Notes: generated by a model not told the origin, from the sequence alone. Numbered from the stretch's first letter, positions 43,074 through 52,404 are shown. The stretch: DNA of 64,000 nucleotides from Rhizobium sp. TH2 (GCF_024707525.1 NZ_CP062231.1:3348001-3412000), one strand, 5' to 3'. Numbers and translations: made by a program.

Positions 43074-44660
43074 TCAGGCACTGATGCGTAGGGGCCCGCT
43101 CAGGTCGTCGTTACCTGGCCTTGCGACCATGGCAATCACAGTATTGGCCGGAACCGGCCGGGAGATCAGATAGCCCTGGACATCGCCCGCGCCGAGCGCC
43201 CGGACGAGTTCGAGCTGGTCTTCGTTTTCGATGCCCTCGATCGTGGTCCGGACGTTGAAGATGCGGCCAAGTCTCAGGATGATATCCACCAATTCGGTCT
43301 CGCGACCGCCGCTCATCATATCCCGGGTGAAGGACCGGTCGATCTTGAGACGATCGACGGGAAACTCCTTGAGGTGGTTGATCGAGGAAAAGCCGACACC
43401 GAAATCGTCGATCGCCACCAGCACGCCGATGTCGCGCAGTTCGGCAAGGCCCTTGCGGACAATGGCGATATCGACCGTGAAAATCGACTCGGTGATCTCG
43501 ATCGTCAGCCTGGACGGCTCGAAGGCATGGATTTCCAGCGCCGTGCGGATATGGTCCGTGAAATGCGGATCGCGGAATTCGTCGCCGGTGACGTTGACCG
43601 CGACGCCGATTGTCTGCGGCCAACGGCTCGCATCCTCTATGGCGCGGCCCACGACGAATTTGCCGAGCGCCATGATGTGACCCGAGCGTTCGGCGATCGA
43701 CAGGAAATCCTCGGGCGTCAGCACGCCACGGACCGGATGCTTCCAGCGCACGAGTGCTTCGAAGGCGCTTAGCTCACGTGACGAGGCGCTGACGATCGGC
43801 TGGTATTCCAGGAAGAATTCGCCACGGACCAGGCCGCCAGCGATCTCCTGTTCCACCCGCATGCGCTCCAGCATGTCCTCGGCCAGCGGTGCGCTGTGGA
43901 ATATATGAGAAGAACCGGAGATTTCCTTGGCGGCGTAGAGGGCCAAATCGGCACGCTTCATCACATCGGCCATGGCAAGATCACTGTCTTCCATGAACGA
44001 GATGCCGACAGAGACGCCGATGATGGCTTTGCCTGACTTCAGCTCGAAGGGAGCGCTGACCTCGGTGTGGATCAACCGGCACAATCTCTCGACATCGGCT
44101 TCTTCGGGCGAACCGGCAATACTGATGACGAATTCATCGCCGCCAAGGCGGAAGAGCCGCGCCAGGGGGCCTAGCGAACTGACGATCCGCTGCGAGAATA
44201 TGCAGAGCAGCTCGTCGCCTGCGTCGTGCCCGAGCGTATCATTGACATGCTTGAACTTGTCGAGGTCGAGCAGCAGCACGGCCGGCCGCAAACGGCCTTT
44301 GGCGCGGGCAGAGACGTAGTCGAGTATCTCTTTGTCGAGTGCCATCCGGTTGGGTAGGCCGGTCAGCCTGTCATGGAGCGACAGATGCAGCAGGCGGCGC
44401 TCGACCTTCTCACGTACCCTGAGCTTCTCGAGGAGATCCGCCTTGACGAAGCCGAACCAATAAAACGCAATGCTCGCGAAAAGGGGCGTCACGAACAAAA
44501 GCGCATGAAACGGATCGTCAAGGCGGAATTGGACCTGTAGACTCCGGTCCGCGAGTACGGTTTCGGACAGCAGTCCGAAAATGGGTAAAAGAGTTCCCAG
44601 TGCCAGGCCAACGATTGCATATCGTTGGGCGATTCCTGGCAGAAAAGCTCGTAACATCAT
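43074..44660 (-). CDS. GGDEF-EAL membrane protein
   Basis: A 528-residue protein with two N-terminal membrane helices, a GGDEF domain (intact RLGGDEF at about 165-175) and an EAL domain. The EAL part has FEALVRW, the metal-binding NVTGDEF and ITESIF, IDDFGVGFSS and LKIDRSF, so phosphodiesterase activity is expected. The cyclase motif is intact, but the inhibitory RxxD site is missing. It may have either or both activities on cyclic di-GMP. Confidence 0.9.
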   Translation of the reverse strand: MMLRAFLPGIAQRYAIVGLALGTLLPIFGLLSETVLADRSLQVQFRLDDPFHALLFVTPLFASIAFYWFGFVKADLLEKLRVREKVERRLLHLSLHDRLTGLPNRMALDKEILDYVSARAKGRLRPAVLLLDLDKFKHVNDTLGHDAGDELLCIFSQRIVSSLGPLARLFRLGGDEFVISIAGSPEEADVERLCRLIHTEVSAPFELKSGKAIIGVSVGISFMEDSDLAMADVMKRADLALYAAKEISGSSHIFHSAPLAEDMLERMRVEQEIAGGLVRGEFFLEYQPIVSASSRELSAFEALVRWKHPVRGVLTPEDFLSIAERSGHIMALGKFVVGRAIEDASRWPQTIGVAVNVTGDEFRDPHFTDHIRTALEIHAFEPSRLTIEITESIFTVDIAIVRKGLAELRDIGVLVAIDDFGVGFSSINHLKEFPVDRLKIDRSFTRDMMSGGRETELVDIILRLGRIFNVRTTIEGIENEDQLELVRALGAGDVQGYLISRPVPANTVIAMVARPGNDDLSGPLRISA

Positions 44661-44827
44661 GTTAGCCGCTCCTGCGATATGACTTCACGCTAATCGGCAA
44701 TCCTTAATTTTTCCTTGTTCGATTCTGGATCAGTTGCGGAACATCCGGGTTACTCCACAGGAACTGTCATCAAAGCTTCTTTGAATCATAATATTGCCCC
44801 CTCGAACGTAACTTTCGGGAGACTGGC

Positions 44828-46075
44828 ATGGCTGGGACGGTGCGCAGGAAGAGATTCGGTCTGGACGAGCGGCTCAAGGGCGCGCTTCTGCAGCACAAGC
44901 CACTCAGCTTCGACGGGGTTTCGGAACGGCTTTTCGGCCTTATGTTCTCCGGTCTCGTCTATCCCCAGATCTGGGAAGACCCGGAGGTCGATCTCGCCGC
45001 CATGCAGTTGGAGGCTCATCACCGGGTCGCGACCATCGCATCGGGCGGCTGCAATATGCTAACCTATCTGGCTGAAGGTCCGGCCTCGATCGACGTGGCC
45101 GATCTCAATGCCAGCCACATCGCCCTCAACAGGCTGAAGATTGCGGCCTTCGCGCATCTGCCCAACCATCCTGATGTCATGCGCTTCTTCGGCATCGCCA
45201 ACGAGCCGGCCAACAGCAAGGCCTATTTCAAGTTCATCGCGCCGCACCTCGATTTCACCAGCCGCCGCTACTGGGAAAAGCGCCGCCTGAACGGCAAGAA
45301 GCGCATCGACGTGTTCAACGGCAATTTCTACCGCACGGGGCTGCTGGGCCGTTTCATCGGTGCGAGCCACATGGCCGCCCGCTTCTACGGCATCGACCTG
45401 ACCGAACTCATGGAAGCCCGGACACTGGAAGAACAACGCGAATTCTTCGACCGCAAGATCGCGCCGGTCTTCGATCGCAAGATCGTCCGCTGGATCACCG
45501 CCCGCAAGAGCTCGCTCTTCGGCCTCGGGATTCCGCCGCGCCAGTTCGACGAACTCGCGAGCCTCACCGAAGAGAAGACCCTCGCCGGCGTGCTGCGCGA
45601 ACGGGTGGAAAAACTCGCCTGTCATTTTCCGCTCAACGACAACTATTTCGCCTGGCAGGCTTTCGCCCGCCGCTATCCGACATCCGAGGAAGGCAAGCTT
45701 CCCCCCTATCTCGCGCTCGCCAATTACCAGCCGATCAAGCAGAATGTCGATCGCGTCACAATGCACCACGCCGACTTCGCAGCCATGCTCGGCACCAAGG
45801 CAGACCAGTCGATGGACCGTTACGTGCTGCTTGACGCGCAGGATTGGATGACCGACGCGCAGTTGAACAACCTCTGGCGCGAGATCACCCGCACGGCCCG
45901 ACCCGGTGCCCGCGTGATCTTCCGCACGGCAGCCGAAAAGAGCATCATCGCGAGCCGGCTCGCACCCGACATCGAGGGGCGCTGGACCTATCTGCGCGAT
46001 CGCTCGGTCGAACTCAACCGGATGGACCGCTCGGCGATCTATGGCGGCTTCCACATCTACGAGCTGGCGCCATGA
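44828..46075 (+). CDS. btaA: SAM:diacylglycerol 3-amino-3-carboxypropyltransferase BtaA
   Basis: A 415-residue enzyme for the first step of betaine lipid (DGTS) synthesis: it joins the homoseryl group of SAM to diacylglycerol. GLVYPQIWEDPEVDLAAM and IASGGCNMLTYL are BtaA signatures. In Sinorhizobium the gene is switched on by phosphate shortage through PhoB; here only a single CTGTCAT half-site (44764-44770) is seen upstream. It overlaps btaB by ATGA. Confidence 0.93.
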   Translation: MAGTVRRKRFGLDERLKGALLQHKPLSFDGVSERLFGLMFSGLVYPQIWEDPEVDLAAMQLEAHHRVATIASGGCNMLTYLAEGPASIDVADLNASHIALNRLKIAAFAHLPNHPDVMRFFGIANEPANSKAYFKFIAPHLDFTSRRYWEKRRLNGKKRIDVFNGNFYRTGLLGRFIGASHMAARFYGIDLTELMEARTLEEQREFFDRKIAPVFDRKIVRWITARKSSLFGLGIPPRQFDELASLTEEKTLAGVLRERVEKLACHFPLNDNYFAWQAFARRYPTSEEGKLPPYLALANYQPIKQNVDRVTMHHADFAAMLGTKADQSMDRYVLLDAQDWMTDAQLNNLWREITRTARPGARVIFRTAAEKSIIASRLAPDIEGRWTYLRDRSVELNRMDRSAIYGGFHIYELAP

Positions 46076-46731
46076 GCGACGCCTCGCTTCTGGACGGCAA
46101 CGGGCATTCACGGCTGATGGACCGGGTCTACCGCCGCCAGCGGCATTTCTACGATATCACCCGAAAATACTATCTTCTCGGCCGCGACCGGCTGATCCTC
46201 GGCCTCGATCTTTCGAACGGCCAGAGCCTGCTCGAAGTCGGCTGCGGCACAGGCCGTAATCTGGCGGTCGCCGCAAATCATTATCCAGACGCGCTGCTTT
46301 TCGGTCTCGACATATCCGCCGAAATGCTCGCTACGGCGCGCAAGAATCTCTCCGGCCAGCCGACCGAACCGGTGCTGAAACGACTCGATGCCACGAATTT
46401 CACACCAGCCGATCTGGGCGTGCAGGGCTTCGACCGCATCATGATTTCCTATGCGCTGTCGATGATCCCGGAATGGGAAAAGACCGTGACGGCTTCGCTC
46501 GCGGCACTCAACCCCGGCGGCTCGCTGCACATCGCCGAGTTTGGCCAGCAGGAGCGCCTGCCGCGATGGTTCGGCACCCTGTTGCGTACCTGGCTGAAGC
46601 AATTCCACGTCACGCCGCGCGCCGAACTCGAATCGGTATTGCGCAGGGCAATCGAGAGTGGTCCTTACTCGCTCACCTTCATCCAGCACGCTCGCGGCTA
46701 TGCCTGGCTGGCGATAATCCGGCGCAATTGA
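46072..46731 (+). CDS. btaB: Betaine lipid N-methyltransferase BtaB
   Basis: A 219-residue SAM methyltransferase. LLEVGCGTGRNLAVAA is motif I, and DRVYRRQRHFYDITRKYYL near the start is typical of BtaB. It adds three methyl groups to the homoserine lipid to give DGTS. Its ATG at 46072 overlaps the btaA stop, so the two proteins are made together. Confidence 0.92.
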   Translation: MSDASLLDGNGHSRLMDRVYRRQRHFYDITRKYYLLGRDRLILGLDLSNGQSLLEVGCGTGRNLAVAANHYPDALLFGLDISAEMLATARKNLSGQPTEPVLKRLDATNFTPADLGVQGFDRIMISYALSMIPEWEKTVTASLAALNPGGSLHIAEFGQQERLPRWFGTLLRTWLKQFHVTPRAELESVLRRAIESGPYSLTFIQHARGYAWLAIIRRN

Positions 46732-46905
46732 TCGAAAATTACCATCCGGGAGCGTCACGCAAGGCTTCTGTGCCAAATTCCGCTTGAAACTAACCCATTT
46801 TTTACGATGATATGGAACAACGGAGGTTCAGGCTTCCGAAAACAGGCATTGCGACAGGTGCGCGGGCTCAGGAGGCAATGTTTGTTGCGTATCCCAGGGG
46901 GAACA

Positions 46906-47691
46906 ATGCGGTTCATCGCACTGGCTGTCCTGCCTCTGCTTTTGGCGTTGGCATCATGCTCGACCACGGAATATGACCTGGTCGAGACTTCATCCATATC
47001 CCCTAAATTCAAAGACACCGATCCTCAGGATTTCGGCAGGATCACACCGCACCATCATCAGATCCACGGCATCGACGTGTCGAAATGGAACGGCGACATC
47101 GACTGGGTCGCGGCGCGCGACTCAGGTGTTTCCTTCGCCTTCATCAAGGCGACCGAGGGCAAGGACCGCGTAGACAACAAGTTCGGCGACAACTGGCGCG
47201 GCGCCAAGGCCGCCGGGATGCCCTACGCCCCCTATCACTTCTATTATTTCTGCTCGACGGCCGACGAGCAGGCCGACTGGTTCATCCGGAACGTGCCGAA
47301 GAGCGCGGTCTATCTGCCCCCCGTCCTCGACGTCGAGTGGAACGGCGCGTCCAAGACCTGCAAATATCGTCCGTCGAAGGTCACGGCCGTTTACGAACTC
47401 AAGAAGTTCATGGATCGCATCGAGGCGTATTACGGCAAGCGGCCGATCATCTATACGGCGGTCGATTTCCACCGTGATATCCTGGTCGGCGAGTTCAACG
47501 ATTACCATTTCTGGCTCCGCGCGGTGGCGGATCATCCCTCGAAAGTCTATGATCGCGACCGCTGGGCCTTCTGGCAATACACATCGACCGGCAAGATTCC
47601 CGGGATCAAGGGCGACACGGATATCAACGTCTTTGCCGGCTCGCGCAAGAATTGGCAGAACTGGTTGAAGTCCTCATCTGCGGGTAGCTGA
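46906..47691 (+). CDS. GH25 muramidase lipoprotein
   Basis: A 261-residue glycoside hydrolase family 25 lysozyme with a lipobox at Cys18 (LALASC). The catalytic residues are visible: Asp57 in GIDVSKWNGDIDW, and Asp142 and Glu144 in PVLDVEWNG. It should cleave the MurNAc-GlcNAc bond of peptidoglycan. The ATG at 46906 behind AGGGGGA is chosen over an upstream start that lacks a site. Confidence 0.9.
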   Translation: MRFIALAVLPLLLALASCSTTEYDLVETSSISPKFKDTDPQDFGRITPHHHQIHGIDVSKWNGDIDWVAARDSGVSFAFIKATEGKDRVDNKFGDNWRGAKAAGMPYAPYHFYYFCSTADEQADWFIRNVPKSAVYLPPVLDVEWNGASKTCKYRPSKVTAVYELKKFMDRIEAYYGKRPIIYTAVDFHRDILVGEFNDYHFWLRAVADHPSKVYDRDRWAFWQYTSTGKIPGIKGDTDINVFAGSRKNWQNWLKSSSAGS

Positions 47692-47806
47692 GCGCGCATG
47701 AATATGTGCGCCCAAACCCTGATATAAGACGCAACGAAGACTTGCATCTGCCGCAATCTTCTGGAAAAGCTTGCTCGCCCGTAAAGCCAATTCCGGAAGG
47801 TCTTCC

Positions 47807-49015
47807 ATGCTGCGATCGACAGCCGCTACCGCCCTTTTCGCCCTTGCTCTTCTTGCCTCCCCCGCAGCTCATGCCCGGACTCAGCCCCCGGCTGAAAAAC
47901 CCGCCTGCGGAGGCGATCTCGGTGCGTTTCTGGAGGGCGTCAAGGCCGAGGCTATGGCGCTAGGCGTTCCGGCATCCGCCGCCGACGAGGCGCTTGCTGG
48001 CGCCCGGATCGACAAGAAGGTCCTGAGCCGCGATCGTGGCCAGGGCGTGTTCCGCCAGACCTTCCTCGAATTCTCCAAGCGCACCGTCAGTCAGGCGCGG
48101 CTCGACATCGGCCGGCAGAAAATCAAGGAATATGCGGATACCTTCGCCAGGGCGGAAGCCGAATATGGCGTGCCGGCAGCCGTGATCACCGCCTTCTGGG
48201 CCATGGAAACCGATTTCGGCGCCGTGCAGGGCGATTTCAGCACCCGCGACGCACTTGTTTCGCTGGCGCATGATTGTCGCCGGCCGGAACTGTTCCGCCC
48301 GCAGCTGATTGCGCTCATCGAAATGGTGCAGCATGGCGACCTTAATCCCCAGGCCAGCGTCGGCGCTTGGGCCGGTGAGATCGGTCAGGTGCAGATGCAG
48401 CCGAAGGACATCATCAAGTTCGGCACCGATGGCAATGGCGACGGGCACGTGAACCTGAAGGACAGCGAAGAGGATGTGATCCTCACCGCCGCCCGCTTCA
48501 TCCAGAGCCTCGGCTTCAACCGCGGCGAGCCGTGGATCCAGGAAGTGACAATACCCGACGGCTTGCCTTTCGAGAAAACCGGCCTCGGCGGCCCGCTCAC
48601 CGCGGCGGAATGGTTTGCACTCGGCGTGGCCCCGCGCGACGGCAATACCAGCTTCGGCCATCTCAAGGCATCGCTGACCCTGCCGCAGGGCCGCATGGGC
48701 CCTGCCTTCCTGACCTATCCGAATTTCGGCATCTATCTCGAATGGAACAAGTCCTTCATCTACACGACGTCGGCCGCCTATTTCGCTACACGGCTGGCTG
48801 GTGCCGCGCCCTATGACAAAGGCAATCCCGAGGCGGGCCTGTCTCCCGATGAAATGAAGGTGCTGCAGGAAAAGCTGCAGGCGCTGGGCCACGATGTCGG
48901 CAAGATCGACGGCATCCTGGGTGGCGGAACGCGCGTCGCGATCCAGAAGGAACAGCAGCGGTTGGGCTTGCCGGCCGACGGCTGGGCAACGCAGGCGCTT
49001 CTCGGCGCGCTCTGA
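47807..49015 (+). CDS. Lytic murein transglycosylase, MltB family with PG-binding domain
   Basis: A 402-residue exported protein (signal ends AHAR) with an SLT_2 domain and a C-terminal PG_binding_1 domain (about 335-400). The catalytic Glu lies in FWAMETDFGAVQG, and ASVGAWAGEIGQVQMQP is the second family motif. A GGAAGG site precedes the ATG at 47807. It is the third peptidoglycan hydrolase between 40.7 and 49 kb. Confidence 0.9.
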   Translation: MLRSTAATALFALALLASPAAHARTQPPAEKPACGGDLGAFLEGVKAEAMALGVPASAADEALAGARIDKKVLSRDRGQGVFRQTFLEFSKRTVSQARLDIGRQKIKEYADTFARAEAEYGVPAAVITAFWAMETDFGAVQGDFSTRDALVSLAHDCRRPELFRPQLIALIEMVQHGDLNPQASVGAWAGEIGQVQMQPKDIIKFGTDGNGDGHVNLKDSEEDVILTAARFIQSLGFNRGEPWIQEVTIPDGLPFEKTGLGGPLTAAEWFALGVAPRDGNTSFGHLKASLTLPQGRMGPAFLTYPNFGIYLEWNKSFIYTTSAAYFATRLAGAAPYDKGNPEAGLSPDEMKVLQEKLQALGHDVGKIDGILGGGTRVAIQKEQQRLGLPADGWATQALLGAL

Positions 49016-49055
49016 GCGGGTTTCAACGCATCATTGACGTGACGGCGTTTTTTCG

Positions 49056-49077
49056 GGTGGCCGGACCTTAGGCCACC
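49056..49077 (+). terminator. Hairpin between the MltB and DMT transporter genes
   Basis: GGTGGCC pairs perfectly with GGCCACC around an 8-base loop, 41 bases after the MltB-family stop. A further GGTGGCGCC follows and could form an alternative fold. No T-run is present. Confidence 0.35.
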
Positions 49078-49114
49078 TGCGAGAGGTGGCGCCCTGCAAC
49101 AAGGGCTTTCATAG

Positions 49115-50038
49115 ATGTCGTCTCCTTCCAGTCAAACCATTTCCGCCTCCGCATGGGTACTGCTTATAGCGCTGGGGCTTCTCTGGGGCGGGTCCTTCTT
49201 CTTCGCAGGCATAGCCGTCCGGCACATACCGCCGATCACGCTGGCGCTCGCCCGCTTCGTGCTCGCGGCAGCAGCGCTGCATGTGTTCGTCGCCGGCCGA
49301 TTCGGCATCTACCGAGCCTTGCGGCAGCGCTGGCGCGCCTTCCTTCTACTCGGCCTGCTCAACAACGCCATACCGCACGCATTGATCTTCACGGGGCAAA
49401 CGGAAATCGGCGCCGGACTGGCTTCGATCCTCAACGCCACGACGCCGATCTGGACCGTGGTCATTGCGCATTTCCTTACCATTGACGAGAAACTGACCGG
49501 GCGGAAGATCGCCGGCACGATCACAGGGTTGGCAGGCGTGGTGATCCTGTTTTCACCGCAACTCGGTGCCAGTGCGAAAGCACCGCTCTGGGCCATGGCG
49601 CTGCCGGTCCTCGCCGCCCTCTCCTACGGCTTCGCTGCGATCTGGGGCCGGCGGTTCCGCGATATCGCCGCTCCGGTGACCGCCGCCGGCCAGATGACGG
49701 CATCCACGGTCATCATGCTGCCGGTCGCACTGATCCATGACCAGCCATGGACGCTCGCAGCCCCGCCCGCTTACGTCATGGTCGCCGTGCTGGCGATGGC
49801 ACTGCTATCAACGGCGCTCGCCTACATCATATATTTCCGGCTGATCGCCACCGCAGGCGCGACCAATGCCTCGCTGGTGACACTGCTGGTGCCACCGAGC
49901 GCCATCCTTCTCTCATTCCTCTTTCTGGGCGAGCGCTTGGGACCCGAGGACTGGACGGGAATGGCGATGATCGGACTCGGACTTGCGATCCTTGACGGCA
50001 GGCTCGTCGCCAGAATCAGGAAATTGGGCCCGGGTTGA
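49115..50038 (+). CDS. EamA/DMT-family transporter
   Basis: A 307-residue membrane protein with ten helices arranged as two EamA repeats (GLLWGGSFFFAGIAV in the first, LAYIIYFRLIATAGATNAS in the second). It is of the drug/metabolite transporter superfamily; the cargo is not predictable and may be amino acids or other metabolites. The ATG at 49115 is the only start that keeps the first helix whole. Confidence 0.86.
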   Translation: MSSPSSQTISASAWVLLIALGLLWGGSFFFAGIAVRHIPPITLALARFVLAAAALHVFVAGRFGIYRALRQRWRAFLLLGLLNNAIPHALIFTGQTEIGAGLASILNATTPIWTVVIAHFLTIDEKLTGRKIAGTITGLAGVVILFSPQLGASAKAPLWAMALPVLAALSYGFAAIWGRRFRDIAAPVTAAGQMTASTVIMLPVALIHDQPWTLAAPPAYVMVAVLAMALLSTALAYIIYFRLIATAGATNASLVTLLVPPSAILLSFLFLGERLGPEDWTGMAMIGLGLAILDGRLVARIRKLGPG

Positions 50039-50043
50039 CAAAC

Positions 50044-50057
50044 TTGATCTATGTCAG
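50044..50057. promoter_or_regulatory. Possible Fnr/FixK-type anaerobox
   Basis: TTGAT-CTAT-GTCAG matches the TTGAT-N4-ATCAA consensus well on the left arm and in three of five on the right. It lies about 215 bases before the 25-codon gene. It could be chance. Confidence 0.28.
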
Positions 50058-50271
50058 GTCGATTGCTGTTAGGTGAGGCGGAAAAACGTTAACCACGGAG
50101 CCGTCGTGGTAAAAAACATCTATCAGCCAAAAGCGCAAAAAATTCATGCCATTGGGCTATCGCCTGTCATCATTTCTCCACAATCGTGCTGCGGCGCAGC
50201 ATAGAAACCGCTTTTCATTGGTTAAGAAATGTCCCTAATATCCCCTCGTCAACACCGAAGAGGAGGCCGTC

Positions 50272-50349
50272 ATGGGGCTCACAAATTCCTTCAATGCCGT
50301 GTTGGTGGGCGCAGCCTTCGCCTTTGTGGCGCTGATGTTATTCATCTGA
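50272..50349 (+). CDS. Very small membrane peptide (25 aa)
   Basis: A 25-codon gene, missed by usual length limits. It has a strong GAGGAGG site six bases ahead of the ATG, and is followed by a near-perfect terminator. The peptide begins MGLTNSFNAVL and continues as one hydrophobic helix to its last residue (Ile25), so it should span the membrane. Peptides of this kind often act as subunits of respiratory oxidases or transporters, or as regulators. No partner gene is adjacent; the function is unknown. Confidence 0.6.
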   Translation: MGLTNSFNAVLVGAAFAFVALMLFI

Positions 50350-50399
50350 TGGCTGTTTGATCCGGGACCGTTCAGCGTCCGGAAACGAATTCAAGAAAA

Positions 50400-50430
50400 G
50401 GGCGCCGGCCACTCCCGGCGCCCTTTTTAT
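50400..50430. terminator. Two-way terminator
   Basis: A 9-bp GC stem, GGGCGCCGG with CCGGCGCCC, has AAAA before it and TTTTTAT after it. It ends the small peptide gene on one side and metF on the other. Confidence 0.85.
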
Positions 50431-50450
50431 TTGCATCGTGGCTACGATCG

Positions 50451-51350
50451 TCAGGCGGCCCGGCTGTTTGCCCCTGCCGAACGGCCGGAAAAGCCCGAAA
50501 GCTCCAGCACGGACGAGACCAGCGGCGAGCGGTTCATCGTGTAGAAGTGGAACTCATTGACCCCCATGGCCTTCAGGCCATCGACCTGGCGGGCGGCAAG
50601 CTCGGCGGCGCGTTTTGCCCTTTCCTCGGGCTGCTCTTCGAACGCCGCAAGCGCGTCATCGACAAAGCCCGGCACGGTTGCGCCGCACAGCCTGGCGAAA
50701 CGCTTGACCTGGGCGAGATTCTGGATCGGCAGGATGCCCGGCACGACAGGAATGGTGATCCCCGCGGCCCGCACGCGATCGAGATAGCGGGCAAAATGGT
50801 CATTGTCGAAGAAGAACTGCGTCAGCGCCCTTGTCGCGCCACTGTCGGCCTTCTGCTTCAGCATGTCGATATCGGCATCGGCATTCCGGCTTTCAGGATG
50901 CTTTTCCGGATAGGCTGAAACCGAAATTTCCAGACCGCCCAGCGCGCTGAGACCGGCCGTCAACTCGGCCCCATTGGCATAACCGCCGGGAAACGGCGTG
51001 TAGGCCGTGCCGATGCCACCATGCGGATCGCCGCGCAGCGCCACGAAATGCCTGACACCGGCGGCGCGGAACTCCGCCACCGTCGCATGCACCTCTTCCC
51101 GCGTCGCCCCGACGCAGGTCAGGTGCGACGCCGCAGCCAGTCCCGCCTCGTTGATCATCCGCGACACGGCGTCGAGCGTGGTGTCGCGGGTGCTGCCCCC
51201 TGCCCCATACGTCACCGATACGAAATCCGGATTCCAGACCTTCAATTCCTCCACGGCCTTCCAAAGCTGAACTTCCATCTCGTCGCTCTTGGGCGGGAAG
51301 AACTCGAACGAGAGCCGGGGACGGCTTGCCTTGGTGTCTTGTCTCTGCAT
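50451..51350 (-). CDS. metF: Methylenetetrahydrofolate reductase MetF
   Basis: A 299-residue flavoenzyme that gives 5-methyl-THF for methionine synthesis. FEFFPPKSDEME, VTYGAGGSTR and LRGDPHGG are family marks. The ATG at 51348-51350 has an AGGAG site eight bases ahead. It lies two bases after the SahR-type regulator gene, so the two form one operon, probably regulated through the palindrome at 52385-52404. Confidence 0.95.
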   Translation of the reverse strand: MQRQDTKASRPRLSFEFFPPKSDEMEVQLWKAVEELKVWNPDFVSVTYGAGGSTRDTTLDAVSRMINEAGLAAASHLTCVGATREEVHATVAEFRAAGVRHFVALRGDPHGGIGTAYTPFPGGYANGAELTAGLSALGGLEISVSAYPEKHPESRNADADIDMLKQKADSGATRALTQFFFDNDHFARYLDRVRAAGITIPVVPGILPIQNLAQVKRFARLCGATVPGFVDDALAAFEEQPEERAKRAAELAARQVDGLKAMGVNEFHFYTMNRSPLVSSVLELSGFSGRSAGANSRAA

Positions 51351-51351
51351 C

Positions 51352-52365
51352 TCAGACTCTCCTGCTGGCAATTTTCGGCGTCGGCTGCTGGTCGGCAATC
51401 TCGATACGGCGATCACGCGCCAGCCAGATCGTCACCGTCAGTGCCTCGGCACCGCTTTCTGGTTCGAGGTCCCGCGTCTTGACGACCTCGAGCCCCGCCT
51501 GTTCGAGCCAGTCGGCCATCATCTGATGTGAAAACCCGAGGCGCGCATGGAGGTGCTCACCGCGCAGTGAATCGATGCCATGCGGAGCGAAATCGACGAT
51601 CACCAGCCTGCCGCCCGGCCGGAGCATGCGGGCCGCTTCCGATATGGCGAGATGCGGATCCTCGAGGTAATGCAGCACCTGGTGGATGGTGACGAGGTCA
51701 TAGCCGCCATTTTCCAGCGGCAGGTTGAAAATGTCGCCCTGCCGGATCGAAGCCTTGGAAATGCCGGATTTCTCCAGATTGGCGCGCGCCACGGCCAGCA
51801 TTTCACGGCTGGCATCGATACCCATGCCGTGGCGGTAGATGCCCTCGAAAAGCTGCAGCAGGCGCCCGGTGCCGGTGCCGAGGTCGAGGAGCGAATCCAC
51901 CGGCTGGTCGCCGACCATTTCGCGCAGCGCCGTCTCGACCTTTTCCTCGCTGATATGAAGCTTGCGGATATTGTCCCAGCCGACCGCGTTGCGGCTGAAA
52001 TAGGCCATCGCCTTTTCGGAGCGCGCGGCGCGAACCTGGGCGAGCCTGCTCTGATCGCGGGTGATGACCGCGTCGGCATGCGACGCTTCCTCGACGAGCT
52101 TGCGGGCGAGACCGGCAGCTTCACCCTCGCGCCTCAGGCGGAACCAGGCCCAGGCACCCTCCTGATAGCGCTCGATGAGACCGGCTTCCGAGAGAAGCTT
52201 GAGATGGCGGGATATGCGGGGCTGCGACTGGCTGAGAATTTCCGTGAGGTCGCTGACGGTCAGGTCGCCGGAGGAGAGAAGCACGAGGAGCCGCATGCGG
52301 GTCGGCTCGGCCGATGCCTTGAGGATATCGACCAGTTTGTTCAACGAGAAACCCGGCTTTACCAT
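51352..52365 (-). CDS. sahR: ArsR-type regulator fused to a methyltransferase domain (SahR)
   Basis: A 337-residue protein with an N-terminal ArsR-like winged helix (about 10-90; LTEILSQSQPRISRHLKLL is the recognition helix) and a C-terminal SAM-type methyltransferase fold (LLDLGTGTGRLLQLF). No ArsR metal-binding Cys are present. This layout beside metF matches SahR, which binds S-adenosylhomocysteine and controls the methionine cycle in Proteobacteria. Enzyme activity of the second domain is unproven. A 20-bp palindrome lies 20 bases ahead of its start. Confidence 0.85.
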   Translation of the reverse strand: MVKPGFSLNKLVDILKASAEPTRMRLLVLLSSGDLTVSDLTEILSQSQPRISRHLKLLSEAGLIERYQEGAWAWFRLRREGEAAGLARKLVEEASHADAVITRDQSRLAQVRAARSEKAMAYFSRNAVGWDNIRKLHISEEKVETALREMVGDQPVDSLLDLGTGTGRLLQLFEGIYRHGMGIDASREMLAVARANLEKSGISKASIRQGDIFNLPLENGGYDLVTIHQVLHYLEDPHLAISEAARMLRPGGRLVIVDFAPHGIDSLRGEHLHARLGFSHQMMADWLEQAGLEVVKTRDLEPESGAEALTVTIWLARDRRIEIADQQPTPKIASRRV

Positions 52366-52384
52366 TACGTCTCACCCAATCAAG

Positions 52385-52404
52385 ATATAAAGATATCTTT
52401 ATAT
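52385..52404. promoter_or_regulatory. Perfect 20-bp palindrome, likely SahR operator
   Basis: ATATAAAGATATCTTTATAT is fully symmetric and stands 20 bases upstream of the sahR start. Its place in front of sahR-metF makes it the likely autoregulatory site. Confidence 0.78.

Noticed and set aside
44764..44770. Pho box before btaA
   Set aside because: Only one CTGTCAT half is present; the second half at 11-base spacing does not match, so I did not call the site.
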